Positions 1 to 6,475 of a stretch of DNA of 7,904 nt are shown here, one piece after another. Below the pieces are notes generated by a model. It had not been told where the DNA came from and made no database searches. It saw only the letters and a list, made by a program, of their open reading frames with translations. The stretch's first letter is position 1. Each line of letters starts with the position of its first letter. Location of the stretch: the NCBI GenBank assembly GCA_947454665.1, contig CANGMU010000098.1, forward strand, positions 1-7,904. Reading direction: 5' to 3'. This stretch comes from Pseudomonadota bacterium. Its GTDB lineage: Bacteria; Pseudomonadota; Gammaproteobacteria; Steroidobacterales; Steroidobacteraceae. Made by a program: the position numbers and the translations under genes.

Positions 1-29
1 AACCCGTCAAGAACTGAAGCAACCACGTC

Positions 30-500
30 ATGGCCACACTCGCCGTCGGCAAGCCCCTGCCCGCCTTCTCGCTGCCTTCCACGGAAGGCGCGGATTTCAG
101 CCCGGCCGACGCCCGCGGTGAAGCGCTGGTGCTCTACTTCTACCCGAAGGACGCCACTCCCGGCTGCACGACCGAAGCCGGCGACTTCCGCGACCTGCAT
201 GCCAAATTCCGCCGCGCCGGCGTGCGCGTGTTTGGCATCTCCCGCGACAGCCTCGCCTCGCACGCGAAATTCCGCGACAAACAGGCGCTGCCCTTCCACC
301 TGCTCAGCGACGACGGCGAAACGGCCTGCAAGCTGTTCGATGTCATCCGCGAGAAAAACATGTATGGCAAGAAGGTACTCGGTATCGAGCGGAGCACCTT
401 CCTGATCGATGCCCGCGGCGTCCTGCGCCGCGAGTGGCGCAAGGTGAAAGTGGCTGGCCATGCGGAGGAAGTCCTTGAAGCAGTCCGCTCCCTCGACTGA
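30..500 (+). CDS. bcp: Peroxiredoxin of the BCP/PrxQ family (thioredoxin-dependent thiol peroxidase)
   Basis: Cytosolic peroxidase that reduces hydrogen peroxide and organic hydroperoxides through a reactive cysteine recycled by thiols. The 156-residue length is normal for the family. The PGCTTEAGDFRD active-site stretch follows a strand ending in YFYPK; Cys46 is the peroxidatic cysteine, with Thr43 and Pro44 of the TPxxC-type loop. In E. coli BCP the resolving cysteine lies five residues later; here that position is Gly51. The only other cysteine is Cys100, in ETACKLF, aligned with E. coli Cys99. The position used as an alternative resolving site in Xylella-type PrxQ is also not cysteine (around Arg82). 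The enzyme therefore probably works as a 1-Cys type or uses Cys100. The ATG has only a weak upstream GAAG. The 3' end overlaps the PhoH-family gene, so the two are probably co-transcribed. Confidence 0.93.
   Translation: MATLAVGKPLPAFSLPSTEGADFSPADARGEALVLYFYPKDATPGCTTEAGDFRDLHAKFRRAGVRVFGISRDSLASHAKFRDKQALPFHLLSDDGETACKLFDVIREKNMYGKKVLGIERSTFLIDARGVLRREWRKVKVAGHAEEVLEAVRSLD
464..468 (+). promoter_or_regulatory. Shine-Dalgarno site supporting a TTG start for the PhoH-family gene
   Basis: GGAGG lies inside the end of the bcp coding region, six bases before an in-frame TTG at 475. The ATG at 460 has no purine-rich site ahead of it. This favours the TTG as the main start and implies translation coupled to bcp. 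Confidence 0.55.
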
Positions 501-1890
501 GGCGCGTCGCGTCTACGTCCTCGACACCAACGTGCTGATGCACGACCCCGCGGCGATCTTTCGCTTCGAGGAACACGACATCTACTTGCCCATGGTGGTC
601 CTGGAGGAACTGGACCACCACAAGAAGGGTCTCTCCGAACCCTCGCGCAACGTCCGACAGGTCAGTCGCTTCCTCGACGACCAGATGCGAGGCGCCAGCA
701 AGGCGGACATCGACGCCGGCATCCGCATCTCCTCGGCGTTGATGGGTCAGGAAAAGAACGCCCCCTCCGGACGGCTCTTCTTCCAGACCCGAACGTTCGG
801 CGCACGCCTGCCGGAAGGCCTGCCGGGCCACGAGCCCGACAACTCCATCCTCGCCCATACGCTGGCCCTGCAGAACGAAATGCCGGAGGTTCGCGTCACG
901 CTGGTGTCGAAGGACATCAACCTGCGCATCAAGGCGACGGTCGTAGGCGTTCATGCCGAGGACTACAGCAGCGACCGAACGATCGAGGACGTCGACCTGC
1001 TGGATGTCGGAGCCCACGCCCTGCCGCCTGATTTCTGGGAAACGCACGGCGGCCAGATGAAATCCTGGCAGGAAGGCGGCCGCACCTGGTACGCCGTCAA
1101 AGGGCCGGAAGTGGCGGGCTGGCATCTGAACCAGCTGGTTTATGAAGCCTCTGACCAGGGTATCGAGGCCATCGTCCGCAAGATCGACGGCGACAGCGCG
1201 ACGCTGCAGCTGATCCGCGATTTCCGCACTCGAAACCCGGTCTGGGGGATCAACGCCCGCAACCGTGAACAGAATTTCGCCCTGAACCTGCTGATGGATC
1301 CGGAGATCGACTTCGTCACGTTGCTCGGACCCGCCGGCACCGGCAAGACCTTGCTCGCGCTGGCGGCAGGCCTGACCCAGACGATGGAGGACAACCGTTA
1401 CAGCGAGATCATCATGACGCGCGTGACGATTCCGCTGGGCGAGGACATCGGCTTTCTGCCGGGCACGGAAGAGGAAAAGATGGAGCCCTGGATGGGCGCA
1501 CTGATGGACAACCTCGAAGTGCTCACGAAAAGCGCCGAGGGTGGCAACTGGGGACGCCAGGCGACGAACGACCTGCTGCGCACCCGCATCAAGGTCCGCT
1601 CGCTGAACTTCATGCGCGGCCGCACTTTCGTCAGCCGCTACGTGCTGCTGGATGAAGCGCAGAACCTCACTCCGAAGCAGATGAAGGCCCTGGTGACACG
1701 GGCCGGCCCGGGCACCAAACTGGTCTGCCTCGGCAATATCGGCCAGATCGACACGCCCTACCTCACCGAAACCACGTCGGGCCTCACCTATGTCGTGAAC
1801 CGCTTCCGCGGCTGGGACCACGCCGGCCACATCACCCTGGCGCGCGGAGAACGCTCGCGCCTCGCGGACCATGCGTCGGAGATCCTGTGA
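475..1890 (+). CDS. PIN domain - PhoH-family ATPase (YlaK-like putative RNase/helicase)
   Basis: Two-domain protein of 471 residues if read from TTG 475, or 476 from ATG 460. Residues from about 12 to 150 form a PIN nuclease domain: Asp17 in VLDTNVLMHD, Glu44/45 in VLEELDHH, Asp122 in EPDNSIL and Asp147 in SKDINLR give the acidic metal-binding set. The C-terminal half is a PhoH-type P-loop ATPase, with Walker A GPAGTGKT at 285-292 and Walker B YVLLDEAQN with Asp393-Glu394. Proteins of this build are known or proposed to be ATP-driven RNA-processing factors in the cytosol; the precise substrate is not readable here. The usual phosphate-starvation label is historical. All catalytic motifs are intact. 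The gene overlaps bcp by 26 bp (41 bp with the ATG), and the protease gene follows 37 bp downstream. Confidence 0.92.
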   Translation: MKQSAPSTEARRVYVLDTNVLMHDPAAIFRFEEHDIYLPMVVLEELDHHKKGLSEPSRNVRQVSRFLDDQMRGASKADIDAGIRISSALMGQEKNAPSGRLFFQTRTFGARLPEGLPGHEPDNSILAHTLALQNEMPEVRVTLVSKDINLRIKATVVGVHAEDYSSDRTIEDVDLLDVGAHALPPDFWETHGGQMKSWQEGGRTWYAVKGPEVAGWHLNQLVYEASDQGIEAIVRKIDGDSATLQLIRDFRTRNPVWGINARNREQNFALNLLMDPEIDFVTLLGPAGTGKTLLALAAGLTQTMEDNRYSEIIMTRVTIPLGEDIGFLPGTEEEKMEPWMGALMDNLEVLTKSAEGGNWGRQATNDLLRTRIKVRSLNFMRGRTFVSRYVLLDEAQNLTPKQMKALVTRAGPGTKLVCLGNIGQIDTPYLTETTSGLTYVVNRFRGWDHAGHITLARGERSRLADHASEIL

Positions 1891-1927
1891 CGGTGATTGA
1901 ACTGCACCAGGGAAAAACGGTCTGATC

Positions 1928-3478
1928 GTGGACATGCTGCACAACAGACCGCCTTTCCGTAGCGCCTCGATCTGGGTCGCCGCGACAGTCTCCGCGCTGG
2001 TCGCTGCCTCTGCCGCAGCGCAACTGGCCCCGGCTGCACCCGGGACCTCCGTCCAGGGGCCCCAACCGCTGCCCTCGACGATCGGCAATGGGGTGAACCT
2101 GCCGGACATGGGCAGCGGCGCGAACGCGATGATCACCCGGAGCGACGAATACCAGGTCGGCCGGATGATGATGAAGAACCTCCGGGATGAAGGCCGTGTC
2201 CTCGAAGACCCGGAAGCCACGGAATACATCCAGAACCTGGGCTCGCACATCGGCGCACAGGCGCAGGAAGGCACGCAGCGATTCTCGTTCTTCGTCGTGA
2301 AGGACCGTTCCATCAACGCCTTCGCGATTCCCGGCGGCTTCATCGGCATGAATGCCGGACTCGTGCTCCAGACATCGAACGAATCGGAACTGGCCGGCGT
2401 ACTGGCGCATGAAATCGGCCATGTGGTGCAACGGCATATCGCCCGCGCCATACAGGCCGAGAGCCGCATGAGCCTGCCGATGATGGCGGCCATGCTGGGC
2501 GCGATCCTCGTGGGCGTGGCCGGCGGCGGTGAGGGTGCACTCGGCTTGCTGTCCGTCGCGCAGGGCGCGGCGATGCAATCCCAGATCAACTTCACCCGCA
2601 TGGAAGAAGCCGAGGCTGACCGCGTCGGGATCGGCTTCCTCGCGGCGGCCAATTTCGACCCGAACGGCATGGCCAGCGCGTTCTCGATGATGAACCGCGC
2701 AGAAGGCGTGAAGATCGAGTACTACAAGATGCCGGACCTGCTGCGTTCGCATCCGGTCACCACGCTGCGCATCGCGGAAGCACGCGCACGCGCGACCCAG
2801 CTGCCAGCCGTGCGTCGCGCGGACCCGCCGAGCTATACCCTGATCCGCGAACGCCTGCGCGTGATCACGGCATCGGCCGAAGAAGACCTCCGCCCTTACT
2901 ACGCGAAGATGAAGGGCTCAGGCACCGATATGCTCGCGATGCAGTACGGCGCGGCACTGGCCGACCTGAAAGCGAACGACGCGGCGTCGGCCGTCGAGAC
3001 GCTGCGCCAACTGGTCGATGCCAATCCCGGTGTCACGATCTTCCACAGCGCGCTGGGCGAGGCCCAGATGGCTGCCGGAGACCAGGCCGGCGCTCTGCGT
3101 ACATTCGAACATGCCGTGGCGCTGTATCCCCGGAACGTCCCGGTCACGGTCCGCTATGCGGAAACGCTGATGAAGGCGGATCGAGCTGGCAAGGCCCACC
3201 AGGTCCTGCTCGACCTGTTCAACAATGACACGCCCACACCAGACCAGATCCGCCTGACGGCGCTGGCAGCCAGTGCTGCCGGAGAGACCGGCGACGCCTA
3301 CTACTACATGGCGGAATTCCACCTCTCGAGTGGCGACCTGATGCTGGCCACTCAGCAACTGGATCTGGCTCTCGCCGAGCCACGACTGACCCAGGTCCAG
3401 CGCAAACGCTTCACCGCCAGGCGCGAGGAAATCCGCGACATCCTGCGGGAACAGCGACTGCAACGCGGCAACCGCTGA
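1928..3478 (+). CDS. bepA: Secreted M48 zinc metalloprotease with TPR region, BepA-like
   Basis: Periplasmic protease-chaperone; the family member BepA (YfgC) assists assembly of, or degrades, stalled outer-membrane proteins such as LptD. A hydrophobic N-terminal segment ending near ASAAAQ (about residue 35) looks like a Sec signal peptide. The zinc site is complete: HEIGH at 161-165, Glu229 in EEAEADRVG, and His275 in LRSHPVTTLRIAEAR, which matches the extra histidine that gates E. coli BepA. From about residue 330 to the end the protein is Ala/Leu-rich helical sequence in TPR-like units, as in BepA. At 516 residues it is slightly longer than the E. coli protein (487). The start is uncertain: GTG 1928 was used, but ATG 1934 is two codons later and neither has a good ribosome site (AGGGA at 1909-1913 is far upstream). 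It may be co-transcribed with the PhoH-family gene. Orthology to BepA rather than another M48-TPR protein is likely but not certain. Confidence 0.88.
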   Translation: MDMLHNRPPFRSASIWVAATVSALVAASAAAQLAPAAPGTSVQGPQPLPSTIGNGVNLPDMGSGANAMITRSDEYQVGRMMMKNLRDEGRVLEDPEATEYIQNLGSHIGAQAQEGTQRFSFFVVKDRSINAFAIPGGFIGMNAGLVLQTSNESELAGVLAHEIGHVVQRHIARAIQAESRMSLPMMAAMLGAILVGVAGGGEGALGLLSVAQGAAMQSQINFTRMEEAEADRVGIGFLAAANFDPNGMASAFSMMNRAEGVKIEYYKMPDLLRSHPVTTLRIAEARARATQLPAVRRADPPSYTLIRERLRVITASAEEDLRPYYAKMKGSGTDMLAMQYGAALADLKANDAASAVETLRQLVDANPGVTIFHSALGEAQMAAGDQAGALRTFEHAVALYPRNVPVTVRYAETLMKADRAGKAHQVLLDLFNNDTPTPDQIRLTALAASAAGETGDAYYYMAEFHLSSGDLMLATQQLDLALAEPRLTQVQRKRFTARREEIRDILREQRLQRGNR

Positions 3479-3489
3479 GCAGTTGCCGC
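3465..3489 (+). other. Stem-loop spanning the stop codon of the BepA-like gene
   Basis: GCGGCAAC (3465-3472) and GTTGCCGC (3482-3489) are perfect 8-bp inverted arms around a 9-base loop containing the TGA stop at 3476-3478. No T-run follows, so it is not a canonical intrinsic terminator. It may slow ribosomes or RNA polymerase, stabilise the transcript end, or be chance. Confidence 0.35.
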
Positions 3490-3500
3490 TGCACGGCCTC

Positions 3501-3509
3501 TGCTAAACT
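3501..3509 (+). promoter_or_regulatory. Candidate extended -10 promoter for mlaA
   Basis: TGCTAAACT gives a TGn extension plus a -10 matching four of six consensus bases. A possible -35, TTGCCG at 3483-3488, is 15 bases upstream, which is short. Transcription would start about 20 bases before the mlaA ATG. It lies in the only gap (58 bp) between the protease gene and mlaA. Confidence 0.45.
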
Positions 3510-3536
3510 GACCATCCGCCTGCTGTTTCCCTACCG

Positions 3537-4271
3537 ATGACGAACCGGTCCTTCGCCTTGCTGACTCTGTTGATCGCGCTGCTGGCGACCGGCTGCGCGT
3601 CGGTGCCCAAGGGCAAACCGGACCCTCGGGATCGTTTCGAGCGTATCAACCGATCGGTCTTCAGTTTCAACCAAGGGCTGGACAAGCACGTCGCCCGGCC
3701 AGTGACCATGGCCTACGTCGCGGTGACGCCCGGACCGGTGCGCAGCGGCGTGTCGAACTTCCTCGCGAACCTGGGTTACCCGGTGGTCATCGTCAACGAC
3801 GTGCTGCAGGCCAAACCATCGCCGTTCGCCAGGGACACGGCTCGATTTGTCTTGAACACGACCGTGGGCATCGGCGGCCTTTTCGATCCGGCAACAAAGG
3901 TCGGCCTGCAGTCCAGCAACGAGGATTTCGGCCAGACGCTCGGCTATTGGGGCATGGGGACCGGCCCATATCTGATGCTGCCGCTGCTGGGTCCCTCGGA
4001 CGCGCGTGATCTCGTTGGAAAGGTGGCGGACCACTTTGCGCAACCACGGACCTACCTGAACAGCACGACGCTTTCGCTCGGGCTGCAGGGCGCCGAACTG
4101 GTCGACAAGCGCGCCGCCGCACTCGACGCGACGGAAGTCATGAACCGCGCCTTCGACCCCTATGCCTTCATGCGCAACGCCTACCTGCAGCGCCGGCAGT
4201 TCCTGGTGCATGACGGCAACCCGCCGGACGAGAGTCCGGTCGAAGACGGCTCGTCAGCCGACGAGCAGTGA
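3537..4271 (+). CDS. mlaA: Outer-membrane lipoprotein MlaA (VacJ)
   Basis: Outer-membrane component of the Mla pathway. In E. coli it sits with a porin, removes phospholipid from the outer leaflet and hands it to MlaC. The N-terminus is a lipoprotein signal: a hydrophobic stretch at 6-17, then lipobox LATGC with Cys20 as the lipidated residue. Alanine at +2 (no Asp) predicts outer-membrane sorting. The mature part begins with DRFERINRSVFSFNQGLD, and has RDTARFVLNTTVGIGGLFD and DFGQTLGYWGMGTGPYLMLP, all characteristic of the VacJ family. At 244 residues it is close to the E. coli length (about 251). The ATG has no clear Shine-Dalgarno site, although a promoter candidate lies just upstream. Its last 18 bp overlap, tail to tail, the end of mlaB on the other strand. 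Confidence 0.95.
   Translation: MTNRSFALLTLLIALLATGCASVPKGKPDPRDRFERINRSVFSFNQGLDKHVARPVTMAYVAVTPGPVRSGVSNFLANLGYPVVIVNDVLQAKPSPFARDTARFVLNTTVGIGGLFDPATKVGLQSSNEDFGQTLGYWGMGTGPYLMLPLLGPSDARDLVGKVADHFAQPRTYLNSTTLSLGLQGAELVDKRAAALDATEVMNRAFDPYAFMRNAYLQRRQFLVHDGNPPDESPVEDGSSADEQ
4249..4266. terminator. Perfect hairpin in the mlaA/mlaB convergent overlap, possible bidirectional terminator
   Basis: GCTCGTC, loop AGCC, GACGAGC: a perfect 7-bp stem with a 4-base loop, lying within the codons where mlaA and mlaB end on opposite strands (mlaB stop at 4254-4256, mlaA stop at 4269-4271). It would form in both transcripts. Neither side has a T-run, so intrinsic termination is unproven. Confidence 0.35.
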
Positions 4272-4565
4272 TTCCACGCGGCTGATCTTCGCAATCGCAA
4301 CCAGCCGATCCGGCAAAGCCGCGTAACGCAGCGCCACACCCGCGGCCTGTGCCTGCGACTGCCAGGCGACCAGCAGGGCCAGGCCCGCGCTGTCGCTGTG
4401 GGTGACGCCCGAGAGATCCACTTCGACCGCGCCACCGACCTGAGCCCCGAGGATCTGGTCGCCCTGGCGCCACAAGGCTGGCGCCGTGGCGAAGTCGAGC
4501 TCGCCGGAGAGCTGGCAACGCCCTGGCGCAACGGTCGAGAGCCGTGCCTCCGGCATGGCAGCCAT
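4254..4565 (-). CDS. mlaB: STAS-domain protein MlaB
   Basis: Cytoplasmic STAS-domain subunit that binds the MlaF ATPase and is needed for assembly and activity of the MlaFEDB transporter in E. coli. The 103-residue protein is one STAS domain: strand LSGELDFATAPALW (19-32), then VDLSGVTHSDSAGLALLVAW (49-68), where Ser57-Asp58-Ser59-Ala60-Gly61 is the conserved helix-capping loop. The start chosen is the ATG at 4565, because it forms a TGATG junction with the mlaC stop and has AAGGG six bases upstream. A TTG one codon earlier and an ATG at 4553 are alternatives. It is the last gene of the mlaFEDCB order, which supports the assignment despite its short, divergent sequence. The 3' end overlaps mlaA on the opposite strand. 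Confidence 0.88.
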   Translation of the reverse strand: MAAMPEARLSTVAPGRCQLSGELDFATAPALWRQGDQILGAQVGGAVEVDLSGVTHSDSAGLALLVAWQSQAQAAGVALRYAALPDRLVAIAKISRVESLLVG

Positions 4566-5215
4566 CAAGCGCCCTTGCGCGCCGCCGGCCGGGCCGAGCC
4601 CGTCTCGAGCCGGCGGATCAGGGCATCGAGACCGTTCTGGTCGACCTCAGGTCCGAAGTCTTCCTGGAAGCTCTTCACATAGCTGATGCCTTCGATCACG
4701 ACGTCCCAGGCCTTCCAGCCCGACTCCGTCTTGCGCAGGCTGTAGTTGACCTTGACGATGGCGCCGCCATCGCGCCGGATCTCGGTGCGGACTGTCGCGC
4801 GCGCCGCCGCGGGATCGCCCTGGAACGGCAGGAACTTGATGCGGTCACCCGTGAAGTCAATCATCGCATCGCCATAAGTCTGTAGCAGCGACTGGTAGAA
4901 CGCCTTGATGAAGCGGCTGCGCTGTTGCTCGTCGGCATTGCGCCAGTGCTTGCCGAGCACCTGCTGGGCCGCATAATTCACGTCGAAATTCGGCAGCAGG
5001 ACGTCATCGACCAGCTTGTAGAGCTGGGTCTTGTCCTTGCGGTAAGCGGCGCGATGGGCGTCGATATCCTTCAGCATCGCATCGGAGGCGGTCCGGATCA
5101 GCTTGTCCGGATCGCTCGTATCCACGACACCAGCCGGTGCGGCCAGCGCGCCAACAGCGAGACAGACACCGGCCAGACAGGCCAGCGCGCTCTTTCGGAA
5201 CGAAATGGTGATCAC
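4565..5215 (-). CDS. mlaC: Periplasmic phospholipid-binding protein MlaC
   Basis: Soluble carrier that moves phospholipid between MlaA at the outer membrane and MlaFEDB at the inner membrane (Ttg2D/MlaC family). The 216-residue precursor begins with a Sec signal: basic FRK, then a hydrophobic core ending in GALAAPA, with cleavage near residue 25-26. The mature protein has family features such as YKLVDDVLLPNFDVNYAAQQVLGKHW, written here in shorter parts: DDVLLPNFD and VLGKHWRNA, followed by FIKAFYQSLLQTYG and the later VNYSLRKTESGWKAWDVVIE region and GISYVKSFQEDF. The start is GTG, which forms a 4-bp GTGA overlap with the mlaD stop and has a strong AAGGAGG seven bases ahead. It ends in a TGATG junction with mlaB, pointing to translational coupling on both sides. 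Confidence 0.95.
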   Translation of the reverse strand: MITISFRKSALACLAGVCLAVGALAAPAGVVDTSDPDKLIRTASDAMLKDIDAHRAAYRKDKTQLYKLVDDVLLPNFDVNYAAQQVLGKHWRNADEQQRSRFIKAFYQSLLQTYGDAMIDFTGDRIKFLPFQGDPAAARATVRTEIRRDGGAIVKVNYSLRKTESGWKAWDVVIEGISYVKSFQEDFGPEVDQNGLDALIRRLETGSARPAARKGA

Positions 5216-5706
5216 TTGGCCTCCTCCTTGGTGCCGCCCTTGTTGCCCGCGAACGCGGCAAACAGTTTGTTGACGAGTTTCTCGAGCACGATCGCCGACT
5301 GCGTGTTTTCGATCTGTCCCTTGTCGGCCAGGAAGCTGTCCGAGCCGCCGGCATCGATCCCGACGTACTTGGCACCCAGCAGCCCTGCCGTTTCGATGTT
5401 CGCCCAGCTGTCATCCGGGATACGGTTGAAATCCTTGCTGATGGCCAGGCTCACCACGGCCTTGTATTCGCGTGTGTCATAGCCGACGGTGGCGACCCGT
5501 CCCACCTTGACGCCGGACATCGTGACCGGCGCGCCGGTCTTGAGGTCGCCGACATTGTCGAAGTGCGCCGTCACGCGATAGGTCCCCGCATCCTGACCGA
5601 GGCCCAGCTTCGTGCCTGGCAGCTGCGTGGTGAGGAAGCCCAGCGCCGCGAAACCCAGCAGGACGAAAAGCCCCGTGCCGATTTCCAGACTGCGGTTCGA
5701 AGACAT
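5212..5706 (-). CDS. mlaD: MCE-domain inner-membrane lipid transport protein MlaD
   Basis: Substrate-binding MCE subunit of MlaFEDB. In E. coli it forms a hexameric ring in the periplasm anchored to the inner membrane. The 164-residue protein has one transmembrane helix near the N-terminus (about residues 10-28, GLFVLLGFAALGFLTTQL) and one MCE domain from about 42 to 120: YRVTAHFDNVGDLKTGAPV, then SGVKVGRVATV and AGLLGAKYVGID. The C-terminal helix (IVLEKLVNKLFAAF) matches the hydrophobic pore-forming tail of the family. It is slightly shorter than E. coli MlaD (about 183). The start is ATG at 5706 with AAGGG nine bases upstream. It lies 16 bp after mlaE, the only non-overlapping junction in the operon, and overlaps mlaC by 4 bp. 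Confidence 0.95.
   Translation of the reverse strand: MSSNRSLEIGTGLFVLLGFAALGFLTTQLPGTKLGLGQDAGTYRVTAHFDNVGDLKTGAPVTMSGVKVGRVATVGYDTREYKAVVSLAISKDFNRIPDDSWANIETAGLLGAKYVGIDAGGSDSFLADKGQIENTQSAIVLEKLVNKLFAAFAGNKGGTKEEAK
5223..5229 (-). promoter_or_regulatory. Strong Shine-Dalgarno site for mlaC
   Basis: AAGGAGG on the minus strand, within the end of mlaD, is seven bases before the GTG at 5215. It fixes this GTG as the mlaC start and is the best ribosome site in the operon, consistent with a need for more soluble carrier than membrane complex (the last point is inference). Confidence 0.7.
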
Positions 5707-5722
5707 GGCGATGATCCCTTGA

Positions 5723-6475
5723 TCAGTAGTTGAGGAACGCCGCGGTGAGCATGTAGTCCACCAGCAGCGTCATGACGGAAGAGGCAACGACCGTACGGGT
5801 CGTCGACAGGCCGACGCCCTCGGCGGTCGGCTCGGTGTGGTAGCCCTCGAAGACGGCGAGCAGGCTGCAGATCACGCCGAAGGCGACGCTCTTCACGATG
5901 CCCTCGTTGACGTCCTTGAGTTCCACCGCGTTCTGCATCTGCGACCAGAAAGTGCCCTGGTCGACACCCAGGATCGTGACGCCCACCAACTGCGAGCCGA
6001 AGATACCCACGATGTTGAACACCGCAACGAGCAAGGGCATCGCGATGACACCGCCGATGAAGCGCGGCGCGACCACGTGGCGGATCGGGTCGACAGCCAT
6101 CATCTGCATCGCGGTCAACTGGTCGGTCGCGCGCATGAGGCCGATCTCGGAAGTCAGCGCCGTGCCTGCCCGACCGGCGAACAGCAGCGCGGTCACCACG
6201 GGGCCCAGCTCCTTCAACAGGCCCAGTGTCGCGGCAACGCCCAGCGCCGATTCACTGCCGAAGCGGGCGAGCAACTGGTAGCCCTGCAGGCCGAGCACCA
6301 TGCCGACGAACAGGCCGCACAGCATGATGATGACGAGGGAGCGGGCGCCGCAGTTATAGACCTGGTTCACGATGAGACGCGGTCGTGCGAGCGCCGGGCC
6401 GAGCGCCCGGAGGATGGACAGCTGGAACAGCGCCACCGACCCGATACGGGCGATGGATTCCTTGACGGGTCTCAC
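5723..6475 (-). CDS. mlaE: ABC transporter permease MlaE
   Basis: Integral inner-membrane permease of the MlaFEDB lipid transporter (YrbE/Ttg2B family). The 250-residue protein starts with an amphipathic helix (VKESIARIGSVALFQL) and then has about five hydrophobic helices. The family core is clear: LFVGMVLGLQGYQLLARFG, then LGLLKELGPVVTALLFAGRAG, ALTSEIGLMRATDQLTAM, and VVAPRFIGGVIAMPLL. The EIG..RATDQ segment is the coupling region facing the ATPase MlaF. The C-terminal region, GVGLSTTRTVVASSVMTLLVDYMLTA, is also typical (read here as two pieces, GVGLSTTRTVV and MTLLVDYMLTA). The start is GTG, forming a 4-bp GTGA overlap with the mlaF stop, with GGAG seven bases upstream. The length is normal. 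Confidence 0.96.
   Translation of the reverse strand: MRPVKESIARIGSVALFQLSILRALGPALARPRLIVNQVYNCGARSLVIIMLCGLFVGMVLGLQGYQLLARFGSESALGVAATLGLLKELGPVVTALLFAGRAGTALTSEIGLMRATDQLTAMQMMAVDPIRHVVAPRFIGGVIAMPLLVAVFNIVGIFGSQLVGVTILGVDQGTFWSQMQNAVELKDVNEGIVKSVAFGVICSLLAVFEGYHTEPTAEGVGLSTTRTVVASSVMTLLVDYMLTAAFLNY

Noticed and set aside
1..17. Possible tail of an upstream gene (frame ending PVKN, TGA at 15-17)
   Set aside because: Only four codons are visible, which is not enough to call a gene; the other two forward frames cannot be excluded.
1887..1925. Twelve-codon GTG reading frame between the PhoH-family gene and the protease gene
   Set aside because: Too short, with no ribosome site or recognisable leader-peptide pattern; likely chance.
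343..2670. Minus-strand open frame of 775 codons opposite bcp, the PhoH-family gene and the BepA-like gene
   Set aside because: It lies antisense to three genes with intact family motifs. Its translation is rich in Arg, Ala, Asp and His in the pattern of a GC-rich reverse frame, and shows no recognisable domain. The same applies to the minus frame at 1832-2752.
3531..4211. Minus-strand open frame of 226 codons opposite mlaA
   Set aside because: Antisense to an unmistakable MlaA, with no motifs or plausible ribosome site; explained by codon bias.
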